64,000 nucleotides of DNA from Diphasiastrum complanatum (Eukaryota > Streptophyta > Lycopodiopsida > Lycopodiales > Lycopodiaceae): positions 44,937,446 through 45,001,445 of the forward strand of contig CM055095.1 in NCBI GenBank assembly GCA_029204225.1, read 5' to 3'. The position numbers and the translations under genes are program-made. Within the stretch, counting starts at the first letter, position 1. The number at the start of each line of letters is the position of its first letter. Below the pieces are notes generated by a model. It made no database searches. It was not told the origin of the DNA and worked only from the letters and a program-made list of their open reading frames with translations. Positions 42,383-52,942 of this stretch are shown in pieces.

Positions 42383-43320
42383 AAATATTGAAAAGGCTTT
42401 GTAGATCTAGATGTAGATCTATGTGACTTTGACAAAGCACAAGACTCACAAATATGATTGATGCTAGTTACGGATCTTGGAAGACCAATCACAACTTGCC
42501 TCTTACCCATTACCTCCAATGATTTCAAGTTGAGGTGTCCCATCCTTTTATGCCAAACCTCTGGAATAGGTATTTCCTCACTTGCCATACATCCACTTCG
42601 TTAACAATAACACAACCATCTAGTTTGAACAATTTCCCTTGCCTTTTACCTTTTGCAATCAAGACATCCTTCATTTTGATCATGCAAGCATCTCGATCAA
42701 ACTCAACTTTGAAACCTTTACTTAGCAATTGACTTACACTAAGTAAATTCTTGGTAATGGAAGGTATGAATAAAACATCCTTAAAATGAACATTCTTATT
42801 TGTAGAGAGAGAAATAGGAATTGTGCCGATCCCTTTGATTGCACACTCACCATCGTTGGGGCCGTGTAGATCACCTTCTTGTCATCTCCATATGCCAACA
42901 AAGAAGTAAAGTACTCTTTGTGAAAAGTCATGTGTGAGCTTGCACCACTATCAATCTACCATGGATCTAGATCTCCATCATTAACAAGCATACATGAAGA
43001 CATCACAAAAGCATCATCATTTGAATTTTGAACATCCAAACCATCTTCATCATGAGTAAGATTACCTTGCTTGTCTCCTTGGATCTCTCTTCTTCTTGTA
43101 GCACTCACTTGCAAAGTGTCTTTTGATGCCACAATAGAAGAATTTTAGCTTTGATTTCTTTTTGCCATTTGAAGAAGCCTCTCCTTGATTTTTTTCCTTT
43201 AGACCACTTACTTTTGGTTTTGCCCTTGAGTTTTCCCTTGACGAATATAGCCTCCTCTCCACCTTGAGATGTTGATGTAGATCCACCTCTTGATTGAAGC
43301 CTATATTCTTCATTGATCAA
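42383..43320 (-). pseudogene. Copia E pre-integrase, protease and gag C-terminus
   Basis: The pre-integrase finger is LWHKRMGHLNLKSLEV-type and CESCALSKSHRSTSRS (42420-42590). Upstream lies SVSQLLSKGFKVEFDRDACM. The protease motif IDSGASSHMTFHKEYF (42900-42960) is preceded by an in-frame TAG, and the knuckle FFYCGIKRHFASECYKKK (43100-43160) has an altered CX2C. A glycine/serine linker reaches the copia D insertion. Confidence 0.85.
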
Positions 43321-43325
43321 GATCT

Positions 43326-43870
43326 TGATGAGAATTGTGAGAAGAAAATTCACGAAACATTCACAACTCTCTTTCAAGATTCGGATGGAGTTCAGATGCG
43401 TTCGCTGGGCACTGCCAGCTGAAACACTCCTACAATCCTCCAGAGAGTAGTCAGTTACTAATGATCTACGTTCATAAAATTAATATAGCATTCGACTTCA
43501 TTTCAACCAAGGCGCAAAATTCAAAGGAAACAAGAAAAATCAGATATATGAAAAATAAACAGCATAAGCATTCAACATCCAAGATCAGACACAACTAGAA
43601 AATAATCTATATTGATTTTCTTTGATTTCTTCAGGGCATTGCATGCGAATCCACGCAGTGCGTTGGCATGGGAGAAGCACAGTTCTCTCACGAGTAGTAG
43701 TCTCGCTTCACTAGCGGACAATTGGATCTTCTGATCCTAGACAAAATTATTTTCTCGCACGCAGGCGGAGCTTCTGTCTGTGTTCGTCTTGATTGCTTAC
43801 TAGCATCAGACTTCTTCAGTGTCTCTTCTCTTAGTTACACTCTATGTATCATGTTCTGAAGTATAGCAAG
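43326..43870 (-). repeat. Copia D 3' LTR, truncated
   Basis: It is collinear with 47960 to about 48500 and then diverges. The U3 start and polypurine tract are missing, replaced by the sequence to about 44020. Confidence 0.88.
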
Positions 43871-43999
43871 TATATAAATAACTATGTATAGGCTAATTCT
43901 TCCTATGTGTGGCTACTCGGCTAACCCAAGTAGCCGGCCACGGGGTCAGTGCCCGATCAATATATCCTAACGGGTCACGTCCCGATCACAACCATATAC

Positions 44000-45275
44000 A
44001 GTAAACCAAATAAACTGTACAGTAATTAGTGGTCTGCATCATCTTCCTCTCAATCATGATTAAGTGATACTTGATCGCAATGTGTTTCGTTCTTGAGTGG
44101 AACACAAGATCTTTTGTCAGGTGTATCACAGAGATGTTGTTCATCTGCAAGACTAATGGCTCGTTCCTTGTTTCACCCAATTCACTGTAGGAAAGTATCC
44201 TGAAACCTACACCATGACAATAACACAAGCCATGATCCCTCGTTAATTGAAGATATTGCAAAATTGTTTTGCAATCTTCCAATGTGTCGAGCCTGGAGTC
44301 ATGCAGAATTGCCTCATCCTGAATACTGCATAAGCAGTATCAAGACGTGTGTTGTCTGCAAGGTACATCAGTGAACCTGTCATCCTCCTGTAGGGTGTGA
44401 GCTGCATCTGTTCTCTTTCTTCCTCAATCTTTGGACAGTCGTCATTTATTAGCACCATCCCTGCAAACATTGGAGTGTTCGCTCCTTTGCAATTCAGCAT
44501 CCCAAAGTCCTCTAGGATCTTCTGGGTGTATCTGGACTGGTGAAGGTATAACTTGCCTCCCTCATAGTCCCTTTTAATTTCTAACCCTAGGTAACACCTG
44601 GCTTCTCCCAGATCCACTATCTCGAAATGTTTCAAGATGTCTGTCTTTACTTTAGCAATTAGCTGCTCACTCCTGCTAAGTATCAGAGTGTCGTCCACAT
44701 ATACAGCTACTATGATGTTCTGCCCATCTGTAACTCTGACATACACATTGGAGTCAGCCAATAGAGGCTTGAATTTCAATGATTTCAGGGCTTAATCCTT
44801 CTTCTTGTACCATTGTCGGGCTGATTGCTTTAGACCGTAGATGCTTCTATGCATTCTGCATACATAGTCAGGAAGTGAATTCGAGACAAATCCTGGGGGT
44901 TGATCCATGTAGACTTCTTCGTCTAATTCGCCATGCAAGAAGGCTATCTTCTCGTCCACAATGTGGATCTTGAGGTCATAAGCTGCTGCATATGCAAACA
45001 ACACGTAGGGATGAATGTTTGACGACAAGAGAGAAGGTTTCAGAGTAGTCAATACCATATCTCTGAGAGAAACCCTTCGCTACCAATCTTGTCTTGTATT
45101 TCGTCACACTCCTGTCTGGTCCATATTTGAACTCAATCTCTTCGTTCATGGCTTGGATCCATTTTTCCTTTTTTTGACCTTCAATCGCCTCCTCAAATGT
45201 CTGTGGTTCACCATTGAACCCGCATGATTCTTCTGATGTGGAAGTTGAGCTGCTTGGCACAAATCTTGCTGGCAC
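44000..45275 (-). pseudogene. Copia D reverse transcriptase and deleted RNase H
   Basis: Blocks: [16 protein letters not shown] (here about 30 residues are missing compared with C), [52 protein letters not shown] (YVDD intact) and MTGSLMYLADNTRLD. RNase H goes from ILSYS straight to ELGETRNEPLVLQM, an in-frame loss of about 66 codons covering the catalytic centre, and ends early at MMQTT. Confidence 0.88.
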
Positions 45276-46244
45276 TCTTTGTGGTCTTCTGAAAGATCCT
45301 CCCGGAACAGCTATGCCTTTGCCCTTGTCTGCTCTGCTCAGTCTGGGACCATATTGGTTTACAGAAACTACGGTGATAGGTTGCTTCTCGAATCTTTCTT
45401 TGTCTGATTCGTCGCTCGAATGGGAGACGACTCAAAAATCTTCATTTTTGTGTTCGTCCTCTGCTCCCTCTGACGTTGGCAGCAGGTCATAGTACTGTCT
45501 TTCCAGAACTTCATAGCTAATAGGTTCTTCGTTGGCCAGTATCCTGCTCTCGTCGAATTTGACATCTCTCACTATTTTCACAATGTTTGTGTCTGACATG
45601 TAGATTCTGTAGTATGACAAAATATTGTCATAACCTACCAGAAATCCTTGCTCGGCTTTCTCATCAAGCTTCTTATGAAGCTTATCAAGAATATGTGCAT
45701 ATGCTGCACATCCGAATATTCTGATGTGAGACAGGTTGGATTTTCTACCCCACCATAGCTCATGTGGTGTCGTGTGAGGAGCACCAGATTTACCTGTCCT
45801 ATTCTAGATGTATGCGGCTATAGCTACTGCTTCAGCCCACAGCGCCCTTGGAGCTTTCGAGTATGCCATCATGCATCTGGCTGCTTCCATCAGGGTCCTG
45901 TTCTTTCGTTCAGCAACACCATTGTGCTGTGGTGTGTAGGCTGTAATTCTTCTAGGAATGATGCCATGATCATTGCAAAAGTCAATGAAGCAATTCGAGA
46001 TATATTCATCACCTCGATCTGTTCTGATCTGCTTCACCTTGGTGCCTGTGCATCTCTCAGTCCAATTCACATATTCTATGAATTTATCGAGTGCTTCAGA
46101 TTTATTCTGAATAAAATACACTCTGGCAAACTTGCTATAATCATCAATGAAGGTTATATAATATTTGGATCTCCTATTGAGATCACGTTGAATGGACCGC
46201 AGATGTCAGAGTGCACCAGCTCCAGAATCTTTGTTGTTCTGTAG
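45276..46244 (-). pseudogene. Copia D integrase
   Basis: Core blocks RVYFIQNKSEALDKFIEYV, QIRTDRGDEYISNCF and PQHNGVAERKNRTLMEAARC are intact at 45804-46121. Downstream, the FGCAAYAHILDKLHKKL and FLVGYDNILSYYRIYMSDT blocks follow, with stops near 45810 and 45432. Confidence 0.88.
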
Positions 46245-47110
46245 GAGTCTCTGACGAATGGTGTGCGTGACATCTTGCCTTTCAAACATGCATCACAGGT
46301 GGTCGAATTGGTTGCATTCGAGATGCTGACCCCTGTTATTGCTCCATGATGACTTGCCTGGTAAAGTGCCATTGAGTTCATGTGACAGAGTCTTCTGTGC
46401 CACAGAGTGTCTGGCAAGTCATCATGGATATGATGCATTTGATCTTTAGGTAGGCGCACCTTTAGATGATATAGGTTGCCCTTCCTTCTGCCTTGAGTAA
46501 TGAGAGTGCTGGTGCTGGCATCAATCACGTTGCATGCTTTGTTAGAAAACGTCACACGCATCCCTGCATCTGCTATTCTCGCTACAGAGAGCAAGTCTTG
46601 CTGCAGAGTTGGCACAAACAGAACGTCTTCGAGTCGTCTGTCTCTAGCATTGGTGTTGAACCAGAGTGAAACAATACCGTTCATTTGATGTCTGGATCCA
46701 TCCTCAAGAACTATGAATCTTGAGGAATCTGCACTTCTGAAATCAGACATGATTCGTCTTGATGTCACGAAGTGCGAGGTGGCTCCTGAATCCAAGATCA
46801 CCTCGTGTGTGTCAGACGTTGATGCTGCACACACATCTTCACAGATGTAGGTGGTCGAACAATTTTTGTTCATTCTTTCTTCGACCATCTTCGAGCTCTC
46901 GAGCTCCTCAACATAGGGAGAACTATTATCGTTCTCCTGTTTGTTCTGTGCTGATCTGTTTCTTGGGATCTGGCAGCAATCCATGGCTGCATGACCCTTC
47001 TTATGGCAATGGATACACTCAATCTTGGGATTGAGCCAACAGGTATCTACTGTATGCCCATCTCTTCTGCATCTCGTGCAGTCTTCTTGTCTGCATCTTG
47101 TCGTTTCAAC
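46154..47110 (-). pseudogene. Copia D nucleocapsid (two knuckles), protease and pre-integrase
   Basis: Two adjacent CCHC knuckles, CTRCRRDGHTVDTC and CIHCHKKGHAAMDC (about 46980-47085), precede protease EVILDSGATSHFVTSRRIMS (intact D-S-G-A) and the pre-integrase finger LWHRRLCHMNSMALYQASH and CDACLKGKMSRTPF. The frame is open for 276 codons. Every other copia in this window shows one knuckle. Confidence 0.88.
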
Positions 47111-47847
47111 CTCCCTTTGGTCTTCTAGTTGCTTTTGCTGGTCCCCTCTGCTTGTTGGTCACGATCCTGCCTCTGATTCGACTCCCTCTTAGGCTTGAAC
47201 TGTTTCTTTGATTTTTCTCTATTGTCATAGAGTGTCTGGTCAGAACCATCTTTGTGATCAAGATGCTCTCTAGCCTCGACTTCCTCTCGAATCTCGACAA
47301 TCGCCTTTTTGAGGTTCATGGTAGGATCTTTCGCGAGCAGGGTTCGTGTCATTTGGAAAGATCTGGGTAAGGCTCTCAACAGATATGTGAGCTGCTTCTC
47401 AGCTGATACTGCATTCTGTGCTCCTAAGTTGTGTAGTGATAGAAACAAATCCTTCATCTTTCTCATGGAAGAGGTGAGGTCTTTTCCATCCCACTGTAGA
47501 TTCATCAGCTGATCTTCCAGTATCATAATCTGACTTATTGATTTCGTCTGAAATCTTGTGAGCAGTGCATCCCACATCTCCTTAGCTTTGGAGAGTGTAG
47601 CCAGGTCAAGTGTAAGGATATCTTTGATGGAAGATGATAGCAAGGCTACTGCCTTGTCATTTTTCTCCCTCCATTCGCGTAGCTCCTTGCTTGTTGTCGT
47701 AGGCATTTCTTTTGTGCCATCCACCCAGGGGAAGAGTCCTTCTCCCTTGAGTATCAAAGATGTCTTAACTTTCTAGGCTAGAAAGTTAGATCCTGAAGAA
47801 TTAAGTATAGTGCAGATCTTGCTCTACATGCTATTGATTGAAGCCAT
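47111..47847 (-). pseudogene. Copia D gag
   Basis: The ATG at 47847 opens MASINSM followed by TAG. A second TAG appears in FLA*KVKTSL, where copia Gag usually has W. A clean 210-codon frame then runs 47757-47125 (SLILKGEGLFPWVDGTKEMP, EMWDALLTRFQTKSISQIMI, LTYLLRALPRSFQMTRTLL). It ends in a charged tract and shifts frame before the knuckles. Confidence 0.88.
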
Positions 47848-47943
47848 TGCTTCTTGAAGTCTGTTTTCTTGTTGATGGTTGATTGTCTGAATGCTTGGCC
47901 TCCTGGATCTGCTAGCTTCTTGGCTATGTCAGAATATGACAGG

Positions 47944-47957
47944 GTGGCTCTAATACC
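47944..47957 (-). promoter_or_regulatory. Copia D primer-binding site
   Basis: The complement reads TGGTATTAGAGCCA, two bases from the LTR start at 47960. Confidence 0.85.
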
Positions 47958-47959
47958 AC

Positions 47960-48949
47960 TGATGAGAATTGTGAGAAAAAAAATTCACGAAACATTCGTG
48001 ACTCTCTTTCAAGATTTGGATGGAGTTCAGATGCGTTTGCTGGGCACTGCCAGCTGAAACACTCCTACAATCCTCCAGAGAGTAGTCAGTTACTACTGAT
48101 CTACGTTCATAAAATTAATACAGCATTCGACTTCATTTCAACCAAGGTGCGGATTCAAAGGAAACAAGAAAACTCAGACATATGAAAAATAAATAGCATA
48201 AGCATTCAACATCCAAGATCAGACACAACTAGAAAATAATCTATATTGATTTTCTCTGATTTCTTTACGGCACTGCATGTGAATCCATGCAGTGCGTTGG
48301 CGTGAGAGAAGCACGGTTCTCTCACGAGTAGTAGTCTCGCTTCACTAGCGGACAATTGGATCTTCTGATCCTAGACAAAATTATCTTCTCGCATGCAGGC
48401 AGAGCTTCTGTCTATGTTCATCTTGATTGCTTACTAGCATCAGACTTCTTCAGTGTCTCTTCTCTTAGTTACACTCTGTGTATCCTGTTCTGATATATGT
48501 CAAGTATTATCCAGTAAGTATTGTCTCTCTATGTAAACCTAAGATTAGAGTGACTATACATCTACAACTAATCAGAGAATTACAAGAGTGGCAGATTAGC
48601 CACGACCTAGGAAGTATCTACTGGCGTCATGCCATCAGGTCATATCTCTGTACTTCTGGGTACTTGTGTGATCTCTGGCGAAGACAGAACAAGTTTTGTT
48701 TCCGCCGTTGGTTTCATTTACCTCGTCTGCCTTTCTCTCTTGCTGGACCGCAACGGAATCTTGTTCGTGGATCCTTCGAGTTTACAAAATGTTCATGTTT
48801 GCGAACTGTTCATCTTCATCTCCATTGACTTTTGTGTTCGAAACTCTTCGTGTTTCATGTCTCCAGATGTTTGAGTTCGCGAACATTTTTGTCAGGTGAA
48901 AGGTTGAAAGCTAGCAAGGCTTTATAAGCAGAAACACTTTGTTTCTTCA
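47960..48949 (-). repeat. Copia D 5' LTR, 990 bp
   Basis: TGATGAGAATT...TTTCTTCA has the same ends as the copia C LTR. It is followed directly by the target duplication GATCT. Confidence 0.93.
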
Positions 48950-48954
48950 GATCT

Positions 48955-49495
48955 CTTGAAGATAAATCAAACTTGGAAAATTTCTTTAAATGGCAAGACT
49001 TTGTACAATTTTAGCATGAGCATCCAACAAACCATTAAGATAGCTTGAACAAGCTCTCCTTCCTTACTGCTCTCATCAATGCAAAATAACTCATCATTCA
49101 AAGCCTTCACTCTCAAAACAAAAATATTTGGACTCTCTTCATTCTTTTGCAAACTTTAAAATATTTTTCTTCTTAGAGTCAATACTCTATAAGTAGACTT
49201 GGATTCATAAAGCTTCTTCAATGAATCCTAAGCATCCTTTGATGAAGTACTCTTACCAACTTCCATGAGAAGTTCATTGGTAACATTCATCTTTATCATG
49301 TGTAGAGCTCTTTCAGCTCTCTTGTCATACCTCAAATTGTTCTTGTTGTGTTGCTGGCCTCTCCTCCAAACCTACAAGAATATCCAAAACATCATTCATC
49401 TCAAGAAGTGATTGCATCCTCACTTTCCACAATGAATAGTTGCTTGAGGTAAGCCTATCATTGCCTTCCAACATGTATTCACTTGATGTAGCCAT
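48955..49495 (-). pseudogene. Copia E gag N-terminal part
   Basis: The start MATSSEYMLEGNDRLTSSNY at 49495 leads to SLWKVRMQSLLEMNDVLDIL. After frame breaks come the NEESPNIFVLRVKALNDELF and GELVQAILMVCW blocks and then copia D. The remainder of gag is at 42961-43320. Confidence 0.85.
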
Positions 49496-50079
49496 GTTGC
49501 AATGACCTGATCCTTCTCTCTCAACTTGTTCCAATGCACAAAGGACTCTTTTGAAATACAAAAAATGTTTCCAAAAAGAAATCACAAAAATATGGAATCT
49601 CTCAATTCTCTTCTAGCACTTATATCTAGCAAATCAACACATAGAATGTAGAAATCTTGATCAAACTATGATCTATCCTCAATCTAATGACTCTTGCCAC
49701 TTCCTAAGATTGAAACACACTCTAATAAAGTTCGGTAACCTCACAAAATAGAGATCCAATCAAGATTAGGGTTTTGACAAAATCACAAAAAATTGAATAT
49801 TTCAAATTCTACATGCAATTGCCAATAACTTGATATAGAATCTTGTAGACTCAAGTGAGACCTTCCTAATGCATTCAAAATCGGCTATTTCCATCAATTG
49901 TGGTGTGAAATATTCCTCAAGTTCGTTGACCTAAATTGAGTTTTGACCTACAAGAGATTCAACCTACATATGCAAGAAACTCGATTTTTGAGTAGAAGTC
50001 AGTCTAGCATGCTCTAGCATTGATATCTCCTCCAAATCCTTGATAGATGTGCTTGAACCTTTTATAAATTGCAACACAA
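49496..50079 (-). other. Copia E leader
   Basis: This is AT-rich non-coding leader between the gag start and the primer-binding site. Confidence 0.7.
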
Positions 50080-50091
50080 GCTTTGATACCA
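50080..50091 (-). promoter_or_regulatory. Copia E primer-binding site
   Basis: The complement reads TGGTATCAAAGC, directly next to the LTR start TGTGAAG at 50092. Confidence 0.9.
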
Positions 50092-50660
50092 TGTGAAGAA
50101 TTCAAATCATTTAAGATCCAATTCCATAACCTGATCTTTGGTTAGAAATTGATCAACTCCACCAATGTTGCCAATGTAGAAAAATGAACATCTACTCTAT
50201 GAAAGAGATGCAAACTCAATAAGAACCTGATAAAACATCAAACATATGATATGATGAAGTTGTTGTCCATACAAAATCAGTAAGCTACTGTATTTCACAC
50301 GTGTGGATCCGAAAATAGGATAAAATGAGCATTCTACACACAAGATTGCAAGATATCACAAATATAGTGCACCAATGGATATATGAACCCAAGAGAACTC
50401 ATGTATAAGCATGAAGTGAGATAAGAGAGAGAGAATTTGTCTCTTCCCACGAGTGTACAACTATATATAACATATCCATGACTCATTAATGAGTTTGGTT
50501 TCCCTCCATAACAAAAACCCTAACATTAATGTGGACTAGATTCAAATGTCTCCACATTCCAACTTGAATCTCCAAAAATCGTGCACTACACTTTCTCACA
50601 CTTTCAAAAAGTATTTATTCAATTGATTTTAGACTAATATAGCTTTGAAAAGTCAAACTC
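50092..50660 (-). repeat. Copia E 5' LTR (outer end estimated)
   Basis: It starts TGTGAAGAATTC. Part of it (near 50320-50370) recurs at 20085-20130. The outer end could not be fixed because the 3' LTR is missing. Confidence 0.55.
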
Positions 50661-52024
50661 TAAGTCTAATATGAACATTGGCCTCGATTGCCAAATATAC
50701 AAATACGAATATGACCAAAATAGCAAAAAATTTGAAATTTCTCACATCATTTGGAGCACAAATTACTACAAAGTAAAGTTTCTGATTTTTCTTCCATTGA
50801 AGTATTCTACAATTGTATTTGATTTTGTGGCCTTTCTTCTTGTACTATTTTCAAAAAAGTTTTTCTGATTGATGCTTCATAATATCTTGTTGATTTGGTT
50901 GCTGATTATCTCAAGAAGATGAGAGATTCTTGGCATTTTTTTGTTCTTGAGACACTACCTCTTCTTGGAATACACTTCAACTAATGTTAGCAGATTCCAG
51001 GGAATCCCCAGATGCCGAGCCAAGCTGAAAACATAGATTATCTCTCACCCATGACCGAGGAGGTCTCAGAAGGAGGAGAGCAAAGGAAGCTGAGAGCCGA
51101 GCATGAGAGCCGAGGATTACTAGCTAGGGTGATAATGATTATTCATGTGAGCCTACATGGTGATCCCCGAGAAGGAACGACCATGTAGGAGCTAGTAATA
51201 TTGTAAATAAGTGTAGACCCCTTAGATAATTTAGAGTGAGCAACCTTTTGATGGTGACCTCTAGTGGAAGGGCAAATTCCACTTGTATTTCCAAATTAGT
51301 GGAATTGCCACTTGGGCTCCACATGGGCAGCCTTCTTGTTTATTTAAGGGCCCCCTTCTCTTGTGAGGGAGCTTTGATTGTATTGCCAATTGCTCTTGAG
51401 TGAATAAAGAAGATCTTCCACAAGTTCTTGATGATTGTAAAGCTCCTTGTTCATGGCAATCTTCTTGAGTGAATATGAGCATGTCTTGATTTCCTTTTGT
51501 GTTTGTGGATTAATTAGATTTCTTGCTTACTCTCTTGCTTGTGGGCCCATCGCTCCCATCTCAACCGAAGCACTTGCTCAATTCTCAACTGGAGCCCATC
51601 GCTCCCATCGCTCAATTCTCAACCGGAGCCCATCGCTCCCATCTCAACCGGAGCCCATCGCTCAATTCCCAACTGGAGCGCTAGTTCAAATCTCAACCAA
51701 AGAGATTGTATCAAATCTCAACCAAAGAGATTCTATCAAATCTCAACCCACGGGTTTCGACCAAATCTCGACCAGAGGTTCTGGGTCCAATCTCGACCAA
51801 AGGGGTTCCTCACCATCTCAACCGGACCAAATCCACGCCAGACCACATAATTTCAACGACAATCAGAACTGACGCATACAATAGACATCAGATCCGACAA
51901 CTTGCATCAACACCGCATTTTATTTGCATCTGACATCCTCTATCTTCGTTTGCATCTGACTCCCTCTATAAGGGAAGCTCCTTAGATCCTGCTTACAAAT
52001 CCTAAACACAAAACGATAACACAT
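50661..52024 (+). repeat. LTR-like sequence followed by a degenerate minisatellite
   Basis: Around 51130-51480 the plus strand looks like a plant LTR: a TATTTAAGG box near 51340 and GTGAATAAAGAAG near 51400 and again near 51468. At 51545-51830 about ten imperfect 24-27-bp units follow, first CCATCGCTCCCATCTCAACC-type and then CAAATCTCAACCAAAGAGAT-type. No element coding was found nearby. Confidence 0.5.
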
Positions 52025-52212
52025 TGTGGAGAAACCACCCAACCAAGTAGAAGCATCCAATCAATCTCTAGAAGCCTCACCCCCAAGCCAAGGAACAAGA
52101 AGTATGAATATAGAGTGAGAGCCTAGCAATGAATCAAGAACCATAATGAGGAGTAGGGCGAGTTTGGTCCTCTTATATAGAGCCTAATGCATCCTGGGCA
52201 CATAGCCATGCA
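52025..52212 (-). repeat. Left part of gypsy I 3' LTR, cut by copia H
   Basis: This sequence left of copia H continues to the right of it at 59113. Its minus strand has CTATATAAGAGG, a good TATA box in the orientation of gypsy I. The outer start at TGTGGAGAAACC is a guess. Confidence 0.5.
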
Positions 52213-52928
52213 TGTGAAGTTTTTAGCACGTGTGAACTTCACCACACACCCTACAGGATCTTACTGAGGTGTTGTGATTGCACAAGATTGATCAAAGAAC
52301 AATATGCTTAATCTAAGGCAAGAGCACAATGGCATACATTTGATGAAAAAATCTAACTCTTCACTATGAGAGATGAATGTCAGAAATAATTCTAAGTGTT
52401 CAGTATGGGAAAAAGAGGCTGCTCTCAGGTAGAGAGAGAAAATCATACATATAAAACTCGGTAGAGAGAGAATGAGTCCAAAACACCAAAATCTCAATAT
52501 TCACAATATGGGAAAGCTTTCCCTACATGAGAGAGACTCGAATTCCTACAGTGGAGTTGCATAGAAAGTCCACTTAACTGAACTAATTCACCTACCAGAA
52601 ATCCACATGCGTAACTGCATGCATGTATGGTGCATGTACTGCATGTCAACTCATAAAATTGCCTAGACATGTGTAGATCACAGAAACTACTTTGCATGTT
52701 GCATGCACTGATTGCATGTGGCTTGCATGCATACAGTAAGACTTTGCATGCTATCTAAACGTCTGCATGTCATCATAATTGAACCTATCTAACTCAAATC
52801 CGAGCTACACTAGAAGGATATGTGCTCAATTCACACTCCTTATATGTACAACATGAAATCTAGTGGAAATTATCATGGACATGACCCCAAACTCGGGATA
52901 GGAAGATAATATTTTAATAATCTTCACA
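52213..52928 (-). repeat. Copia H LTR, left (3') copy, 716 bp
   Basis: TGTGAAGTTTTTAGC...AATCTTCACA. The middle contains ten TGCATG hexamers in about 155 bases (52616-52769), several within the longer palindrome GCATGC or as CATGCATG. The complement of the tract to its right (TTAAGGAGGAG) is the polypurine tract. Confidence 0.93.
52616..52769. promoter_or_regulatory. Cluster of ten TGCATG (RY-type) motifs in copia H LTR
   Basis: TGCATG/CATGCA is the RY (Sph) element bound by plant B3 factors of the ABI3/FUS3/LEC2 group in seed genes. The density is far above chance. Function in this LTR is inference only. Confidence 0.55.
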
Positions 52929-52942
52929 CTCCTCCTTAAAAT

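Larger units (their letters stand above)
43321..48954 (-). mobile_element. Copia element D, near full length, with target duplication GATCT
   Basis: GATCT flanks the element exactly (43321-43325, 48950-48954). The right LTR (47960-48949), primer-binding site (47944-47957), gag, protease, integrase, RT and part of RNase H are present. The left LTR is cut and joined through 165 bases of unrelated filler to RNase H, so the polypurine tract is lost. It is inserted in copia E gag and belongs to the same family as copia C. Confidence 0.93.
40697..50660 (-). mobile_element. Copia element E, 3'-truncated, interrupted by copia D and a foldback element
   Basis: RNase H, RT, integrase, pre-integrase, protease and part of gag lie at 40697-43325. 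Copia D occupies 43326-48949. The rest of gag, the leader, a primer-binding site and the 5' LTR lie at 48955-50660. The left end cuts RNase H at the CDN block, so the 3' LTR is missing. A (TA)n tract replaces half of RT. The outer LTR end near 50660 is estimated. Confidence 0.88.
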
